Positions 8,349-18,725 of a stretch of DNA of 64,000 nucleotides are shown piece after piece. How positions within the stretch are numbered: the first letter of the stretch is position 1; every line of letters begins with the position of its first letter. Below the pieces are notes generated by a model. It was given only the letters and a program-made list of their open reading frames with translations. It was not told the origin of the DNA and ran no database searches. Origin of the DNA: Wenjunlia tyrosinilytica (GTDB lineage Bacteria > Actinomycetota > Actinomycetes > Streptomycetales > Streptomycetaceae); the NCBI RefSeq assembly GCF_014646055.1, contig NZ_BMMS01000005.1, forward strand, positions 62,001 to 126,000, written 5' to 3'. The translations under genes and the position numbers were made by a program.

Positions 8349-9028
8349 GCGCGCCAGGCGTCCAGCCGCGCCAGGACCCATTCACGGACCGGGGCGATGC
8401 CGTCGGGGGCGGTGAGCGCGGTGAACAGCGTCGGCAGGTCGCCTCGTTGGGCCTTGGCGTCGCGCGCCATGACCTCGAGGTCGGCGCCCACGAGCGGGGC
8501 GAGATCGGTCTTGTTCACGACCAGCAGATCGGCGGTGGTGACCCCGGGGCCGCCCTTGCGCGGGATCTTGTCGCCGCCCGCCACGTCGATGACGAAGACC
8601 TGGGCGTCCACCAGTGCCTTGGAGAAAGTGGCGGTGAGGTTGTCCCCGCCGGACTCCACCAGCACGAGGTCCAGTGGGCCGACCTCGTCCTCAAGGTCCT
8701 CGACCGCCTCGAGGTTGGCGGAGATGTCGTCGCGGATCGCCGTGTGCGGGCAGGCCCCGGTCTCGACGGCGGCGATGCGCTCCGGCGGCAGGACCGCGTT
8801 GCGCAGCAGGAACTCGGCGTCCTCGGTGGTGTAGATGTCATTGGTGACGACCGCGATCGACAGCCGGTCGCGCAGACTGCGGCACAGGGCGGCGACGGTC
8901 GCGGTCTTGCCCGAGCCGACCGGGCCGCCGAGTCCGACCCGCAGGGCCCGCCTGGTGCCGTCCGCCCTGGTCGTCGGGGTGCTGTAGGCGTGGCGGACCG
9001 GGTATTCCTCGTCATGGTCACGATGCAA
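8345..9028 (-). CDS. ureG: urease accessory GTPase UreG
   Basis: A 227-residue SIMIBI-class GTPase that couples GTP hydrolysis to nickel insertion into urease. Visible motifs: [12 protein letters not shown] (P-loop), [13 protein letters not shown], the nickel-binding [13 protein letters not shown] (Cys-Pro-His), VESGGDNL, and NKTDLA (guanine specificity). A His/Asp-containing start HRDHDEE is short compared with His-rich UreG proteins. The TTG at 9028 is chosen for GGAAGG 8 nt upstream; it overlaps the ureF 3' end by 11 bp. Confidence 0.95.
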   Translation of the reverse strand: MHRDHDEEYPVRHAYSTPTTRADGTRRALRVGLGGPVGSGKTATVAALCRSLRDRLSIAVVTNDIYTTEDAEFLLRNAVLPPERIAAVETGACPHTAIRDDISANLEAVEDLEDEVGPLDLVLVESGGDNLTATFSKALVDAQVFVIDVAGGDKIPRKGGPGVTTADLLVVNKTDLAPLVGADLEVMARDAKAQRGDLPTLFTALTAPDGIAPVREWVLARLDAWRA

Positions 9029-9749
9029 AGAGACGCACCTTCCAACGGGCGTGCCGCTCGGCCGCGAGGTCGAGCAGGGGAGCTGATGCCGCGGGGAGCG
9101 CGTCCACACCGTCGTGGAGCGCCGCCCGTGCGGCGGTTGCGGCGGCCTCGGCGGCGCGGTCGAGGTCGGGGGTGAGCCGGGCGAGCACGGCGGCCACGGC
9201 GAAGGGGTCGAGGCTCAGCAGCCGCACGGCGGCCGTGGCCGGACCGGTGACGCTCTCGTACAGCGCGATGTGGGCGGCGTCGTGGGGGGGCAGTCCGGCG
9301 GTCCCGGCGGCGAGGCCGAGGACGACGGGCTGGTGGGCGCCTCGCGGCCGGGCGGCGGCGAGGGCGTCCAGGGCGGGGCCGGGCCAGGCGGCACGTGCGG
9401 CCCGCATGAGCTGGCGGCCCAGCTTGCGGGAGGTGGCGCGCAGCGCGGGCGAGGCGGTGCGGGCGTCCGCGGCCTCGTCGAGGACCAGGGGGTCGAGGCC
9501 CGCCGTCGCGGCGGCGGCGAGGCCCGCGGCGGTCAGTCCCGCCGTGCGCAGGCGGCCGCGGCAGAAGTGCTCGAGGCTGTCGGGGTCGTGGACGCCGCCC
9601 GCGCGCACGGCGGCCTCGGCGCCGCCGGAGTGCGCGTGGCCGCCCGCCGGGAAGCGCCCGTCGGCCAGGACGAGCAGCGCGGCCCGCGCCGCGCCGCCCG
9701 GTGCCGGTGCCGGTGCCGGTGGCGGTGGCGGTGCCGGATGGGTGCTCAT
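9018..9749 (-). CDS. ureF: urease accessory protein UreF
   Basis: A 243-residue helical protein that regulates UreG in the nickel-loading complex. Core patterns are [20 protein letters not shown] (the family's FP-x-G-x-x-HS-x-G-E-like start of the domain), [17 protein letters not shown], and [20 protein letters not shown] Pro/Ala-rich N-terminal tail of about 18 residues derives from GGTGCC repeats at about 9700-9738 and is unlikely to be folded. The ATG at 9749 follows GAGGAG. It overlaps ureG and lies 41 bp after ureC. Confidence 0.93.
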   Translation of the reverse strand: MSTHPAPPPPPAPAPAPGGAARAALLVLADGRFPAGGHAHSGGAEAAVRAGGVHDPDSLEHFCRGRLRTAGLTAAGLAAAATAGLDPLVLDEAADARTASPALRATSRKLGRQLMRAARAAWPGPALDALAAARPRGAHQPVVLGLAAGTAGLPPHDAAHIALYESVTGPATAAVRLLSLDPFAVAAVLARLTPDLDRAAEAAATAARAALHDGVDALPAASAPLLDLAAERHARWKVRLFAS

Positions 9750-9790
9750 CGGGTGCCGCTCCTCATCGGTTGCCCATCGGAGGCCGCCCG

Positions 9791-11512
9791 TCAGAAGAGG
9801 AAGTACCGCTGGGCCATGGGCAGTTCCGTGGCCGGAGCGGGCTCGACCGTGTCGCCGTCGATCCGGACGCAGAAGGTGTCCGGGTCGACCTCGACACGCG
9901 GTCTGGCGGTGTTCTCCCGCATGTCGTCCTTGGTGAGCGCCCGGGTGCTGGTGATCGCGGTGAGCGGTTTGGCCAGGCCCAGCCGCTCGGGCAGTCCGTC
10001 GTCGAGGGCGGCCTGCGAGACGAAGTTGAGCGAGTTGGCCGCGGGGGCGCGGCCGATGGCGCCGAACATCGGGCGTGGCATCACCGGCTGCGGGGTGGGG
10101 ATGGAGGCGTTGGCGTCGCCCATCTGCGCCCAGGCGATCTGGCCGCCCTTGATGACCAGCTGCGGTTTGACGCCGAAGAACGCCGGGTCCCACAGGACGA
10201 GGTCGGCCAGCTTGCCGGCCTCCACCGAGCCGATCTCGTGGGCCAGGCCCTGGGCGACGGCCGGGTTGATCGTGTACTTGGCCACGTAGCGCCGCGCGCG
10301 GTGGTTGTCGGCCCGGGTGTCCGCGGGCAGCGGGCCGCGGCGCCGCTTCATCACATGGGCGGTCTGCCAGGTGCGCAGGACGACCTCGCCGATCCTGCCC
10401 ATCGCCTGGGAGTCGGAGCTGATGATGGAGATGGCGCCGAGGTCGTGCAGGACGTCCTCGGCCGCGATGGTGGAGGGCCGGATACGGGACTCGGCGAAGG
10501 CGAGGTCCTCGGGAACGGCCGGGTTGAGGTGGTGGCAGACCATCAGCATGTCGAGGTGCTCCTCGACGGTGTTGACGGTGTGCGGCCGGGTGGGGTTGGT
10601 GGAGCTCGGCAGGACATGGGGCTGAGAGACCACGGTGATGATGTCGGGGGCGTGGCCGCCTCCCGCGCCCTCGGTGTGGTACGTGTGGATGCCCCGCCCC
10701 GCGATGGCCGCGAGGGTGTCCTCGACGAACCCGGCCTCGTTGAGGGTGTCGGTGTGGATGGCCAGTTGGACACCGGTCTCGTCGCACACCGTGAGGCAGG
10801 CGTCGATGGCGGCGGGGGTGGCCCCCCAGTCCTCATGGATCTTGAAGCCGACGGCTCCGGCACGCAGTTGGGCATGCATGGACTCGGTGGAGACGGTGTT
10901 GCCCTTGCCGAGCAGGCCGATGTTGACCGGTAGCCCGTCCATCGCCTCGAGCATCCTGGCCAGGTGCCATGCGCCGGGGGTGATGGTGGTGGCCTTGGTG
11001 CCCTCGGCCGGGCCCGTCCCCCCGCCGATGAGGGTGGTGACACCGGAGGCCAGGGCCTCGTCCACGAGTTGCGGGCAGATGAAGTGCACATGGGCGTCGA
11101 TGGCGCCCGCGGTGAGGATCTTGCCGTTGCCGGAGACGATCTCGGTCTCGGGGCCGATGACCAGGTCGGGGTGGACCCCGTCCATGGTCTCGGGGTTGCC
11201 CGCCTTGCCGATCGCGCTGATCCGCCCGTCGCGGATGCCGATGTCCGCTTTGACGATGCCCCAGTGGTCGAGGACCACCGCGCCCGTCACCACGGTGTCG
11301 GGGGTGCCCTCGGCGCGACTGGCCCGGGACTGCCCCATGGACTCGCGGATCACCTTGCCGCCGCCGAAGACCGCCTCCTCGCCGGCGAGGCCGGGGCCGC
11401 CGGAGAGGTCCCGCTCGATCTCGATCAGCAGGTCGGTGTCGGCGAGCCGTATACGGTCACCGGTCGTCGGGCCGTACAGATCCGCGTAGACCTGCCGGGA
11501 AAGCCGCGCCAT
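9791..11512 (-). CDS. ureC: urease subunit alpha (catalytic)
   Basis: The 573-residue nickel metalloenzyme subunit that hydrolyses urea to ammonia and carbamate. Visible ligands: HVHF at about 141-144 (two Ni-binding His), the carbamylated Lys in GFKIHEDWG (about residue 224), the flap and active-site block MVCHHLNP (about 320s) and the Ni-ligand Asp in SSDSQAMGR (about 365). It ends with the usual PMAQRYFLF. Length is normal. The ATG overlaps the ureB stop by 1 nt (TAATG), giving coupled translation. Confidence 0.97.
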   Translation of the reverse strand: MARLSRQVYADLYGPTTGDRIRLADTDLLIEIERDLSGGPGLAGEEAVFGGGKVIRESMGQSRASRAEGTPDTVVTGAVVLDHWGIVKADIGIRDGRISAIGKAGNPETMDGVHPDLVIGPETEIVSGNGKILTAGAIDAHVHFICPQLVDEALASGVTTLIGGGTGPAEGTKATTITPGAWHLARMLEAMDGLPVNIGLLGKGNTVSTESMHAQLRAGAVGFKIHEDWGATPAAIDACLTVCDETGVQLAIHTDTLNEAGFVEDTLAAIAGRGIHTYHTEGAGGGHAPDIITVVSQPHVLPSSTNPTRPHTVNTVEEHLDMLMVCHHLNPAVPEDLAFAESRIRPSTIAAEDVLHDLGAISIISSDSQAMGRIGEVVLRTWQTAHVMKRRRGPLPADTRADNHRARRYVAKYTINPAVAQGLAHEIGSVEAGKLADLVLWDPAFFGVKPQLVIKGGQIAWAQMGDANASIPTPQPVMPRPMFGAIGRAPAANSLNFVSQAALDDGLPERLGLAKPLTAITSTRALTKDDMRENTARPRVEVDPDTFCVRIDGDTVEPAPATELPMAQRYFLF

Positions 11513-11817
11513 TACAGGGCACCTCCGGTCTGCCCGCGCAGGCCCGGCACCGTGCGCCGCCCCGCGACGGGCACGAGTTCGACCTCGGCGGGTACGCCGG
11601 GCTCGAAGCGCACGGCCGTGCCCGCCGCGATGTTGAGACGAAGGCCGTGGGCCGCGGCGCGGTCGAAGTCGAGGCCGGGGTTGGCCTCGGCGAAGTGGTA
11701 GTGGGAGCCGATCTGCACCGGCCGGTCGGCGCGGTTGAGGACGGTGAGCCGGATGACCGGGGCCCCGCTGTTGAGTTCGACGGGCTCGGTGGCCAGGAGT
11801 GTCTCTCCGGGGATCAT
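11512..11817 (-). CDS. ureB: urease subunit beta
   Basis: A 101-residue structural subunit starting MIPGE, with the family core [17 protein letters not shown] and GxRxDIAAG-like [17 protein letters not shown]. It packs against UreC in the (UreABC)3 complex. The ATG at 11817 is preferred over 11829 for the conserved MIPGE start and a GAGGG binding site 6 nt upstream. Confidence 0.95.
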   Translation of the reverse strand: MIPGETLLATEPVELNSGAPVIRLTVLNRADRPVQIGSHYHFAEANPGLDFDRAAAHGLRLNIAAGTAVRFEPGVPAEVELVPVAGRRTVPGLRGQTGGAL

Positions 11818-11825
11818 CGGCGCCC

Positions 11826-12128
11826 TCAACCGATCGGCTCGTGGACGGTGACCAGCTTCGTGCCGTCCGGGAAGGTCGCCTCGACCTGGACGTCGTGGAT
11901 CATCTCCGGGACCCCCTCCATGACCTCGTCGCGGGTGAGCACCTTGCGGCCGGAGACCATCAGGTCGGCGACGCTGCGGCCGTCACGGGCGCCCTCGAGC
12001 AGATGGGAGGTGATGAGCGCGACGGCTTCGGGGTGGTTGAGTCTGAGGCCGCGCGCGCGTCGCTTCTCCGCAACATCCGCGGCGACATGGATCAGCAGGC
12101 GTTCCTGTTCGTGCGGGGTCAGTTGCAT
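11826..12128 (-). CDS. ureA: urease subunit gamma
   Basis: A 100-residue structural subunit starting [13 protein letters not shown], with [10 protein letters not shown] and [28 protein letters not shown], all typical. The ATG at 12128 has GAGGTG 6 nt upstream. First gene of the six-gene operon; its promoter should lie in the 457-bp region up to the divergent peptidase gene, where a GlnR-like half-site is seen. Confidence 0.95.
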   Translation of the reverse strand: MQLTPHEQERLLIHVAADVAEKRRARGLRLNHPEAVALITSHLLEGARDGRSVADLMVSGRKVLTRDEVMEGVPEMIHDVQVEATFPDGTKLVTVHEPIG

Positions 12129-12314
12129 CGGCACACCTCACAGTCGTCCCTCCCTCCCACGGCGGGGAGGGGCCCGGAGTTCGAGCCGGGCGGCGAGCAC
12201 CCCGGAGCCACACCGCGGGCCCTGGGCGCGGCGTGGACGCTGCCCGGCATCCGCACCGCTGTGACCAGGGCCTTCGGGCTGACGCCGGGGGAATTGAGAG
12301 GCTACTGCGCAACC

Positions 12315-14004
<1,690 letters not shown>

Positions 14005-14027
14005 CGCGCCCTCCTCACGGTCGCCCC

Positions 14028-14064
14028 CGCGGCCCGGACGCCGACCACCGGTGTCCGGGCCGCG
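14028..14064 (+). terminator. terminator after the aminopeptidase gene
   Basis: Perfect 12-bp stem: CGCGGCCCGGAC (14028-14039) with GTCCGGGCCGCG (14053-14064), 13-nt loop, starting 23 bp after the stop codon. Confidence 0.75.
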
Positions 14065-14367
14065 GTGCTCTGTCCGGAGGTCGTCGACCTGTCCGGAAGG
14101 ATCAACCGGGCCCGGGGGAGCGCGCCTACGGCGGTCCGCGCGACGCCCAGGCGCTCGCCGGCACGGCCGACGACACTCCGACGGTTGGCCGGGCCGGCGG
14201 AACCCATCGCCCGAACGGTCTAGTGCCATCTGCCCCTGTCGACGCAGTCGACCCATCGCGGGCTCGCTCGAACACCTCGGGACGGAGGTCAACTTCCGCT
14301 GGTCAGACGGGGTTTTCCGGGATGCCCATCAGGGTGAAACGCGCCCGGATCGGCAGAACGGCCCAGA
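14065..14367. other. intergenic stretch without a recognised gene
   Basis: About 300 bp between the peptidase terminator and the Crp-like site. Short ORFs here lack binding sites and homology-like patterns. It probably contributes only distal promoter sequence for the riboswitch-controlled gene. Confidence 0.5.
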
Positions 14368-14383
14368 AGTGAAGAAGTTCACA
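14368..14383. promoter_or_regulatory. Crp-type binding site
   Basis: AGTGA-AGAAGT-TCACA matches the TGTGA-n6-TCACA cAMP-receptor-protein palindrome at 9 of 10 positions. It lies about 145 bp upstream of a c-di-AMP riboswitch. Streptomyces Crp is known to control cell-wall hydrolase genes such as rpfA that share this arrangement. Confidence 0.6.
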
Positions 14384-14525
14384 GATGGCCGTGGAAGCTG
14401 CGAATCCGGGCGGTCGATGACGCAGGATCTTCAGTCGACGACAAGACCCCGTCACCGAGGCGGGGCGGTCCGGGCGGACGCCGAGTCCTGCCGCCACCCG
14501 GACGCAGGTCGAGCAACTCGAGTCG

Positions 14526-14645
14526 GCAGGAGCGGGAGACCCAAGCACGACGAGCCGTGAACCCAGCGGCTCTTGGGGTGAAGCCACGCGTGTGGCCGGG
14601 CAACTTCGCCAGCCCGAACCCGACAGGTCACCTTTCGCAGGCGGA
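14526..14645 (+). ncRNA. c-di-AMP riboswitch (ydaO-yuaA class)
   Basis: The transcript just before the NlpC/P60 gene contains the conserved blocks of this class in order: GGGAGACCCAAGC near the 5' side, TTGGGGTGAAGCC, a GC-rich P-stem (ACGCGTGTGGCCGGGC), then GAACCCGACAGGTCA and a closing CGCAGGCG. In Streptomyces such riboswitches precede rpf and NlpC-type hydrolase genes and reduce expression when c-di-AMP is high. Boundaries are approximate by eye. A covariance-model search would settle it. Confidence 0.85.
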
Positions 14646-14662
14646 TGACGAAGGGCTTACGC

Positions 14663-15136
14663 ATGTCTGCGCGTACACGCATGCCTGCGCTCATCTCCCG
14701 GGCCGGAGCCACGTCCGCCCTCACCGCGGCGGCTCTGGCCGGAACGGCTCTCGTGCCGTGCCTGACCAGTTCGGCCGAAGCGGCCACGGTCGCGACCAAG
14801 GCACTGAAGATCGCCGCCTCGAAGAAAGGATCTCCCTATCAGTACGGCGCCGCCGGGCCGCACCGGTTCGACTGCTCGGGCTACACGCTCTACGTGTTCA
14901 AGAAGGCGGGCAAGAAGCTGCCGCGCACCGCGGCGCAGCAGTACAACAGGACCCGCCACATCTCCGCCAAGTCACGCAAGGCGGGCGACCTGGTGTTCTT
15001 CCACTCCGGAAGGAACGTCTACCACGTCGGCATATACGCCGGTAAGGGCAAGATCTGGCACTCTCCTCGGCCCGGCAGGACCGTGAGCCGGGAGAAGATC
15101 TGGACCGGCAGCGTCTGGTACGGGCGCGTGAGGTGA
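14663..15136 (+). CDS. secreted NlpC/P60 peptidoglycan endopeptidase
   Basis: A 157-residue exported cysteine peptidase that cleaves within or between peptidoglycan stem peptides. Signal peptide about residues 1-35 (ALTAAALAGTALVPCLTSSAEA), then a compact NlpC/P60 domain with catalytic Cys in FDCSGYTLYVF, His in YHVGIYAG and a third polar residue (His) in IWHSPRPG. The ATG at 14663 is preferred because GAAGGG lies 7 nt upstream; starting at 14645 would add six residues, one of them a TTA codon, and overlap the riboswitch end. Control by Crp and c-di-AMP is inferred from the leader. Confidence 0.92.
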   Translation: MSARTRMPALISRAGATSALTAAALAGTALVPCLTSSAEAATVATKALKIAASKKGSPYQYGAAGPHRFDCSGYTLYVFKKAGKKLPRTAAQQYNRTRHISAKSRKAGDLVFFHSGRNVYHVGIYAGKGKIWHSPRPGRTVSREKIWTGSVWYGRVR

Positions 15137-15308
15137 CGCGAGCCGGATGACGCGGGTGGCGCGGGCCCGAACAACCGCCGCACCACGACGAGCGCGTCGT
15201 CCGGCCCCCTGGGGTCCGGGCGGCGCGCCCCGCGCGTCCCACCCCACGGGCATCGGCGGTAGGTTGATCACGCGTCCGAATACGGGAAATGACGGGATAC
15301 GCCGCACG

Positions 15309-16244
15309 ATGCTCACCTCGAAGCCCTTCCGCATCATCGCGTTCGCCTGCGCCCTGGCAGCTGTGTTCGCCCTGGCCCTGGTCGTCGGAGGCAGACACCG
15401 CGACGGCGCCGGGGCGGGCGGTCCGGGGCACTCCATGAACGACCCCTCCATGGGCGGGCACTCCTCGGGCGGGGACTCCTCGGGCGGCGGACAGCACGGC
15501 GGGCACCACCACGGCGGACCCGGAACCACGGGTTCCGGTGCCGGGTTGAAGGCGTCCGCGGGCGGCTACCGCCTGGTGCCGCTCACCTCGTCGGTGCCGG
15601 AGGGCAGGGCGACCGCGTTCCGCTTCCGCGTCGAGGGCCCGGACGGCGGTGCCGTCACCTCGTTCGTCCCCGAGCAGACCAAACCGATGCACATGTACGC
15701 CGTCCGCTCCGATCAGACGGGTTTTCAGCACCTCCACCCGGCGATGGCCGCGGACGGGACCTGGAGCGGGGAGTTGAAGGGGCTGAAGGCGGGCTGGTGG
15801 CGTGTGTACACCTCCAGCGTCCCGGAGGCGGCGCGGGGGAAGGGGCCGATGGTGCTCAGCACCCCCTTCCGGGTCGGCGGAGACACGACCGTGAACGCGC
15901 TGCCTGCGCCGTCGCGCACCACCGAGGTCGACGGCTACCGGCTCACGCTCGGCGGCGAGCCGAAGGCGAAGCGGGTGGCGCCGCTGACGCTGACGGTGAC
16001 GCGCGGCGGCAAGCCGGTCACGGACCTTCGGCCGTATCTGGGCGTGTACGCCCATCTGACGGCCTTCCACGACGGCGACGGGGCGTTCGCCCATCTGCAC
16101 CCGCTCGGGAAGGCGGGCGAGCGGGGAGGCCCGGCACTGAGGTTCCAGGCACTGTTCCCGGACGCCGGCCGATGGCGTCTCTTCGTCGAGTTCAAGGCCG
16201 GTGGCGCCCTGCACACGGCGGCGGTCACGGTGCAGGTGCGATGA
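15309..16244 (+). CDS. membrane-anchored, His/Met/Gly-rich extracytoplasmic protein
   Basis: A 311-residue protein with one N-terminal hydrophobic segment (about residues 7-26), then a low-complexity Gly/Ser/His/Met stretch (GHSMNDPSMGGHSSGG, QHGGHHHGG) and two beta-rich domains that each carry an HLHP motif (FQHLHPAMAADG, FAHLHPLG). A KPMHMYAV segment precedes the first. The pattern suggests an exported metal-binding protein, copper being the natural guess from Met/His clusters, but no named family was recognised. The ATG at 15309 has only a weak GACGGGA upstream. Neighbours give no operon clue. Confidence 0.65.
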   Translation: MLTSKPFRIIAFACALAAVFALALVVGGRHRDGAGAGGPGHSMNDPSMGGHSSGGDSSGGGQHGGHHHGGPGTTGSGAGLKASAGGYRLVPLTSSVPEGRATAFRFRVEGPDGGAVTSFVPEQTKPMHMYAVRSDQTGFQHLHPAMAADGTWSGELKGLKAGWWRVYTSSVPEAARGKGPMVLSTPFRVGGDTTVNALPAPSRTTEVDGYRLTLGGEPKAKRVAPLTLTVTRGGKPVTDLRPYLGVYAHLTAFHDGDGAFAHLHPLGKAGERGGPALRFQALFPDAGRWRLFVEFKAGGALHTAAVTVQVR

Positions 16245-16529
16245 CCGGCGCGCTCCGCGCCGCGCGGCCGGCGCGGCGGCCGAGCCGGCCGCGGAACGCG
16301 GCGGGCAGTTCGCCGCGCTGCTGGAACGGGCCGCGCGAGGCCGGGGGACGGGCCGCGCGCCGGCCTCCGCCACCCGCCACCTGGTCCCGGAAGGAGCCGC
16401 GTCGCGGGCCCGGACGGCCCCGGAAACGCGGCGAGTGTCCGGGCCTTGCCGGCCGCCGGCTTCGCACCGGTGGCGCCGAGGCGCTCCCGGTCGCCCCGCA
16501 GCGGGACTCCGTGCACCGCAAAGGGCAGG

Positions 16530-17114
16530 ATGTCCGTTATGGAGAACACGGGACGTCATGAGACCCCGCAGGAGCGCGACGACCGCAACTTCGCGGAGCT
16601 CCTCCAGGAACTTCGTGTCACACAGACCGGCGTGCAGATCCTCTTCGCCTTCCTGCTGGGGCTGGTGTTCACCCAGAGGTTCCCCGAGCTGGACGACTAC
16701 CAGCGCAACACCTATGTGGTGACCCTCCTGCTGGCGGTGGTCGCCGCCGCCCTGTTCACCGCTCCGGCGGCGCTGCACCGGGTCCTCTTCCGGCGCCACG
16801 CGAAGCGCAGGATCGTGCAGGTGTCGGCGCGGTTCGCCCTGGCCGGGCTGGTCTTCCTCGCCCTGGCGCTGACCGCTTCCGTGATGCTGATCATGGACGT
16901 CGCGCTGAGCCGGCTGGCGGGCCAGGTGACGGGCGGGTGCGTGGCGCTGCTGTTCGCCTGGTTGTGGCTGCTGATCCCGTTGTGGCTGCGCCAGATGCCC
17001 CCTCCGCCCATTCCCGAGTCCTCTGGGCCCGAGTCCTCTGGGCCCGAGTCCTCTGGGCCCGAGTCCTCTGGGCCCGAGTCCTCACGGCCTGACTCCTCAC
17101 GACCCGGCTCCTGA
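16530..17114 (+). CDS. DUF6328-type membrane protein
   Basis: A 194-residue protein with a soluble N-terminus (ETPQERDDRNFAELLQELRV), four membrane helices (about residues 30-48, 62-85, 100-122, 130-152) and a Pro/Ser/Glu tail made of tandem five-residue repeats. The NFAELLQELRVTQTGVQILF block is characteristic of DUF6328 proteins of Streptomyces. The ATG at 16530 has AAGGG 4 nt upstream; ATG 16539 is an alternative. No function is known for the family. Confidence 0.75.
   Translation: MSVMENTGRHETPQERDDRNFAELLQELRVTQTGVQILFAFLLGLVFTQRFPELDDYQRNTYVVTLLLAVVAAALFTAPAALHRVLFRRHAKRRIVQVSARFALAGLVFLALALTASVMLIMDVALSRLAGQVTGGCVALLFAWLWLLIPLWLRQMPPPPIPESSGPESSGPESSGPESSGPESSRPDSSRPGS
17016..17105 (+). 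repeat. 15-bp tandem repeat in the tail of the DUF6328 gene
   Basis: Six in-frame 15-bp units, the first four identical (GAGTCCTCTGGGCCC), the last two diverged. They encode ESSGP repeats, then SSRPD/G. Such perfect copies suggest recent slippage and strain-to-strain length variation. Confidence 0.9.
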
Positions 17115-17161
17115 GCACCGGGCTCCCGAACCCCGGCTCGCGGGCGCCCCGGCTGCGGGAC

Positions 17162-17593
17162 TCAGCCGACCGCGCGGTCCTCCCACGGCAGCGTGACCCA
17201 GACCGTCTTGCCCCCGTGCTCGGTGGGAGTCACCGTCACCCTGCCCCCGCACTCCGCGGCGAGGTGGCGGACGATCACCATCCCCCGGCCGTTGTCCTGG
17301 GCGACCGCGGCGGGCAGCCGCTGGGGACGGCGCGGGTGGCTGTCGGTCACCCCGAGCCGCAGGGTCTCGTCCCGTTCCAGCAGCACATCGACGGTGAAGG
17401 TCGGGGAGTGCCCGCAGGTGTGCTGAACGGAGTTCGTGGTCAACTCCGAGACGATCAGGCGGACGTTCTCGGCGACGTCGTGGCCGGGCGGCAGCCCCCA
17501 CTCGGCGAGGACGGCAGCCACGTACCCCCTGGCCATGCGCACCGAGGCGGGTTCCGTCGATAGTGTGATGCTGGCTTCGCGCAGGTCGGCCAT
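17162..17593 (-). CDS. RsbW-like ATP-binding protein (anti-sigma-type HATPase)
   Basis: A 143-residue GHKL ATPase domain of the anti-sigma/serine kinase type: ENVRLIVSELTTNSVQHTCG (N box), DNGRGMVIVRHLA (G1 box) and GGKTVWVTLPW (G2 end). In Streptomyces, proteins like this accompany XRE-DUF5753 and DUF397 genes and may regulate partner-switching pathways. The ATG at 17593 is used; AAGGGAC lies about 9 nt upstream. It is divergent from the XRE gene with 264 bp between them. Confidence 0.82.
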   Translation of the reverse strand: MADLREASITLSTEPASVRMARGYVAAVLAEWGLPPGHDVAENVRLIVSELTTNSVQHTCGHSPTFTVDVLLERDETLRLGVTDSHPRRPQRLPAAVAQDNGRGMVIVRHLAAECGGRVTVTPTEHGGKTVWVTLPWEDRAVG

Positions 17594-17736
17594 GACGAGA
17601 TGTCCCTTCCCACCGCGGCCTGAATCTCCGAATAGGAGGCGCGGCCCGGCATGCCTTGCGGTCTTCGTCGTCGACATCGGCTGCTGCATCGCCCAAGAGT
17701 GCCTTCCATGCCGCCACCCGCGCAGAGGATCGACAA

Positions 17737-17752
17737 AGATATGCATATATCT
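17737..17752. promoter_or_regulatory. AT-rich inverted repeat in the XRE/ATPase intergenic region
   Basis: AGATAT-GCAT-ATATCT, extended outward by GAC/GTC with two extra bases on one side. It stands out in a GC-rich background midway between divergent genes and is a good candidate operator for the XRE protein. Confidence 0.5.
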
Positions 17753-17857
17753 GTCGCCCGAAGTGGTGAACTCTCCTGCACGGCAGCACATTTGCGCTGG
17801 CACACTGACCCTTTGACGCCTTCCGACGACACCGTCGGGCACGGCATGGAGGTGCTT

Positions 17858-18709
17858 GTGGAGCCGGTTCCGACGGTGCGCCGCCGCAAGTTGGGCGCCG
17901 AACTGCGCCGCCAGCGCGACAAGGCGGGGCTCACCAGTGAGGAGGCCGCCCACAGAGTCGGCTGGCACCAGTCGAAGGTGAGCCGGATCGAGACCGGGCG
18001 CAGCGGAGCCAGACCCGCCGATGTGCGCTCGCTCCTCGATGTCTACGGGGTGGACGACACGGGACTTCGCCAGGCGCTGGAGGAATTGGCGCGCGACGGT
18101 GCCAAACGGGGCTGGTGGCAGTCGTATCGCGACATGCTGCCGCCCTCCTACATTGACTTCATCAGCCTGGAGTCGGACGCCGCCTCGATGCGGACCCTCG
18201 AGATGAGCGTGGTGCCGGGCCTGTTGCAGACCGCGGACTACGCGCGGGCGGTGACCCGGGAGGTGCTGCCGCGGCGCCGCTGCGCGGAGGTGGACGCGCT
18301 CGTGGATGTGCGGATCGCCCGGCAGGTGGTGCTGGGCAGGGAGCCGCCGCTCCAGTTGTGGGCCGTCATCGACGAGGCCGCGCTGCGCCGGGAGGTGGGC
18401 GGCCCGGAGGTGATGCGCACCCAGATGCTCCGTTTGGCACAGTTGGCGGCGCGACCACATGTGCACATTCAGGTACTCCCTTTTTCTCGTGGCGCCCATA
18501 TTGGCCTGACAGGTCCTTTCGTAATCTTCTCTTTTCCGAATGATCGAGACCAAGACGTGGTTTCCATTGACCATCTGACGAGTAGTCTCTATCTGGAGCA
18601 GGAGGAGGAGACCGCGGCGTACTCGTCCGCATTCGAACTCCTGCGCTCTTTGGCCCTGTCCACCGAGGACTCTTTGGCATATGTCGCAGACATTGCGAAA
18701 GTCACCTAG
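17858..18709 (+). CDS. XRE-family regulator with DUF5753 domain (WhiJ-like)
   Basis: A 283-residue DNA-binding protein: helix-turn-helix about residues 10-65 (LGAELRRQRDKAGLTSEEAA, then HQSKVSRIETG) and a C-terminal DUF5753 sensor domain, including VPGLLQTADYARAV and VQVLPF/GPFVIFSFP-type segments. Relatives such as WhiJ repress development or antibiotic genes and act together with a DUF397 partner. The GTG at 17858 is chosen because GGAGG ends exactly 5 nt before it; ATG 17846 would overlap that site. The DUF397 gene follows 16 bp downstream, so the two form an operon. Confidence 0.92.
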   Translation: MEPVPTVRRRKLGAELRRQRDKAGLTSEEAAHRVGWHQSKVSRIETGRSGARPADVRSLLDVYGVDDTGLRQALEELARDGAKRGWWQSYRDMLPPSYIDFISLESDAASMRTLEMSVVPGLLQTADYARAVTREVLPRRRCAEVDALVDVRIARQVVLGREPPLQLWAVIDEAALRREVGGPEVMRTQMLRLAQLAARPHVHIQVLPFSRGAHIGLTGPFVIFSFPNDRDQDVVSIDHLTSSLYLEQEEETAAYSSAFELLRSLALSTEDSLAYVADIAKVT

Positions 18710-18725
18710 AGGTTAAGGGGAGACC

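Noticed and set aside
14645-14662. ATG 14645 and its TTA codon (14654) as a bldA-dependent start of the NlpC/P60 gene
   Set aside because: It overlaps the riboswitch end; the ATG at 14663 has a well-placed GAAGGG.
17016-17105. CRISPR-like array
   Set aside because: 15-bp contiguous in-frame repeats with no spacers and no cas genes.
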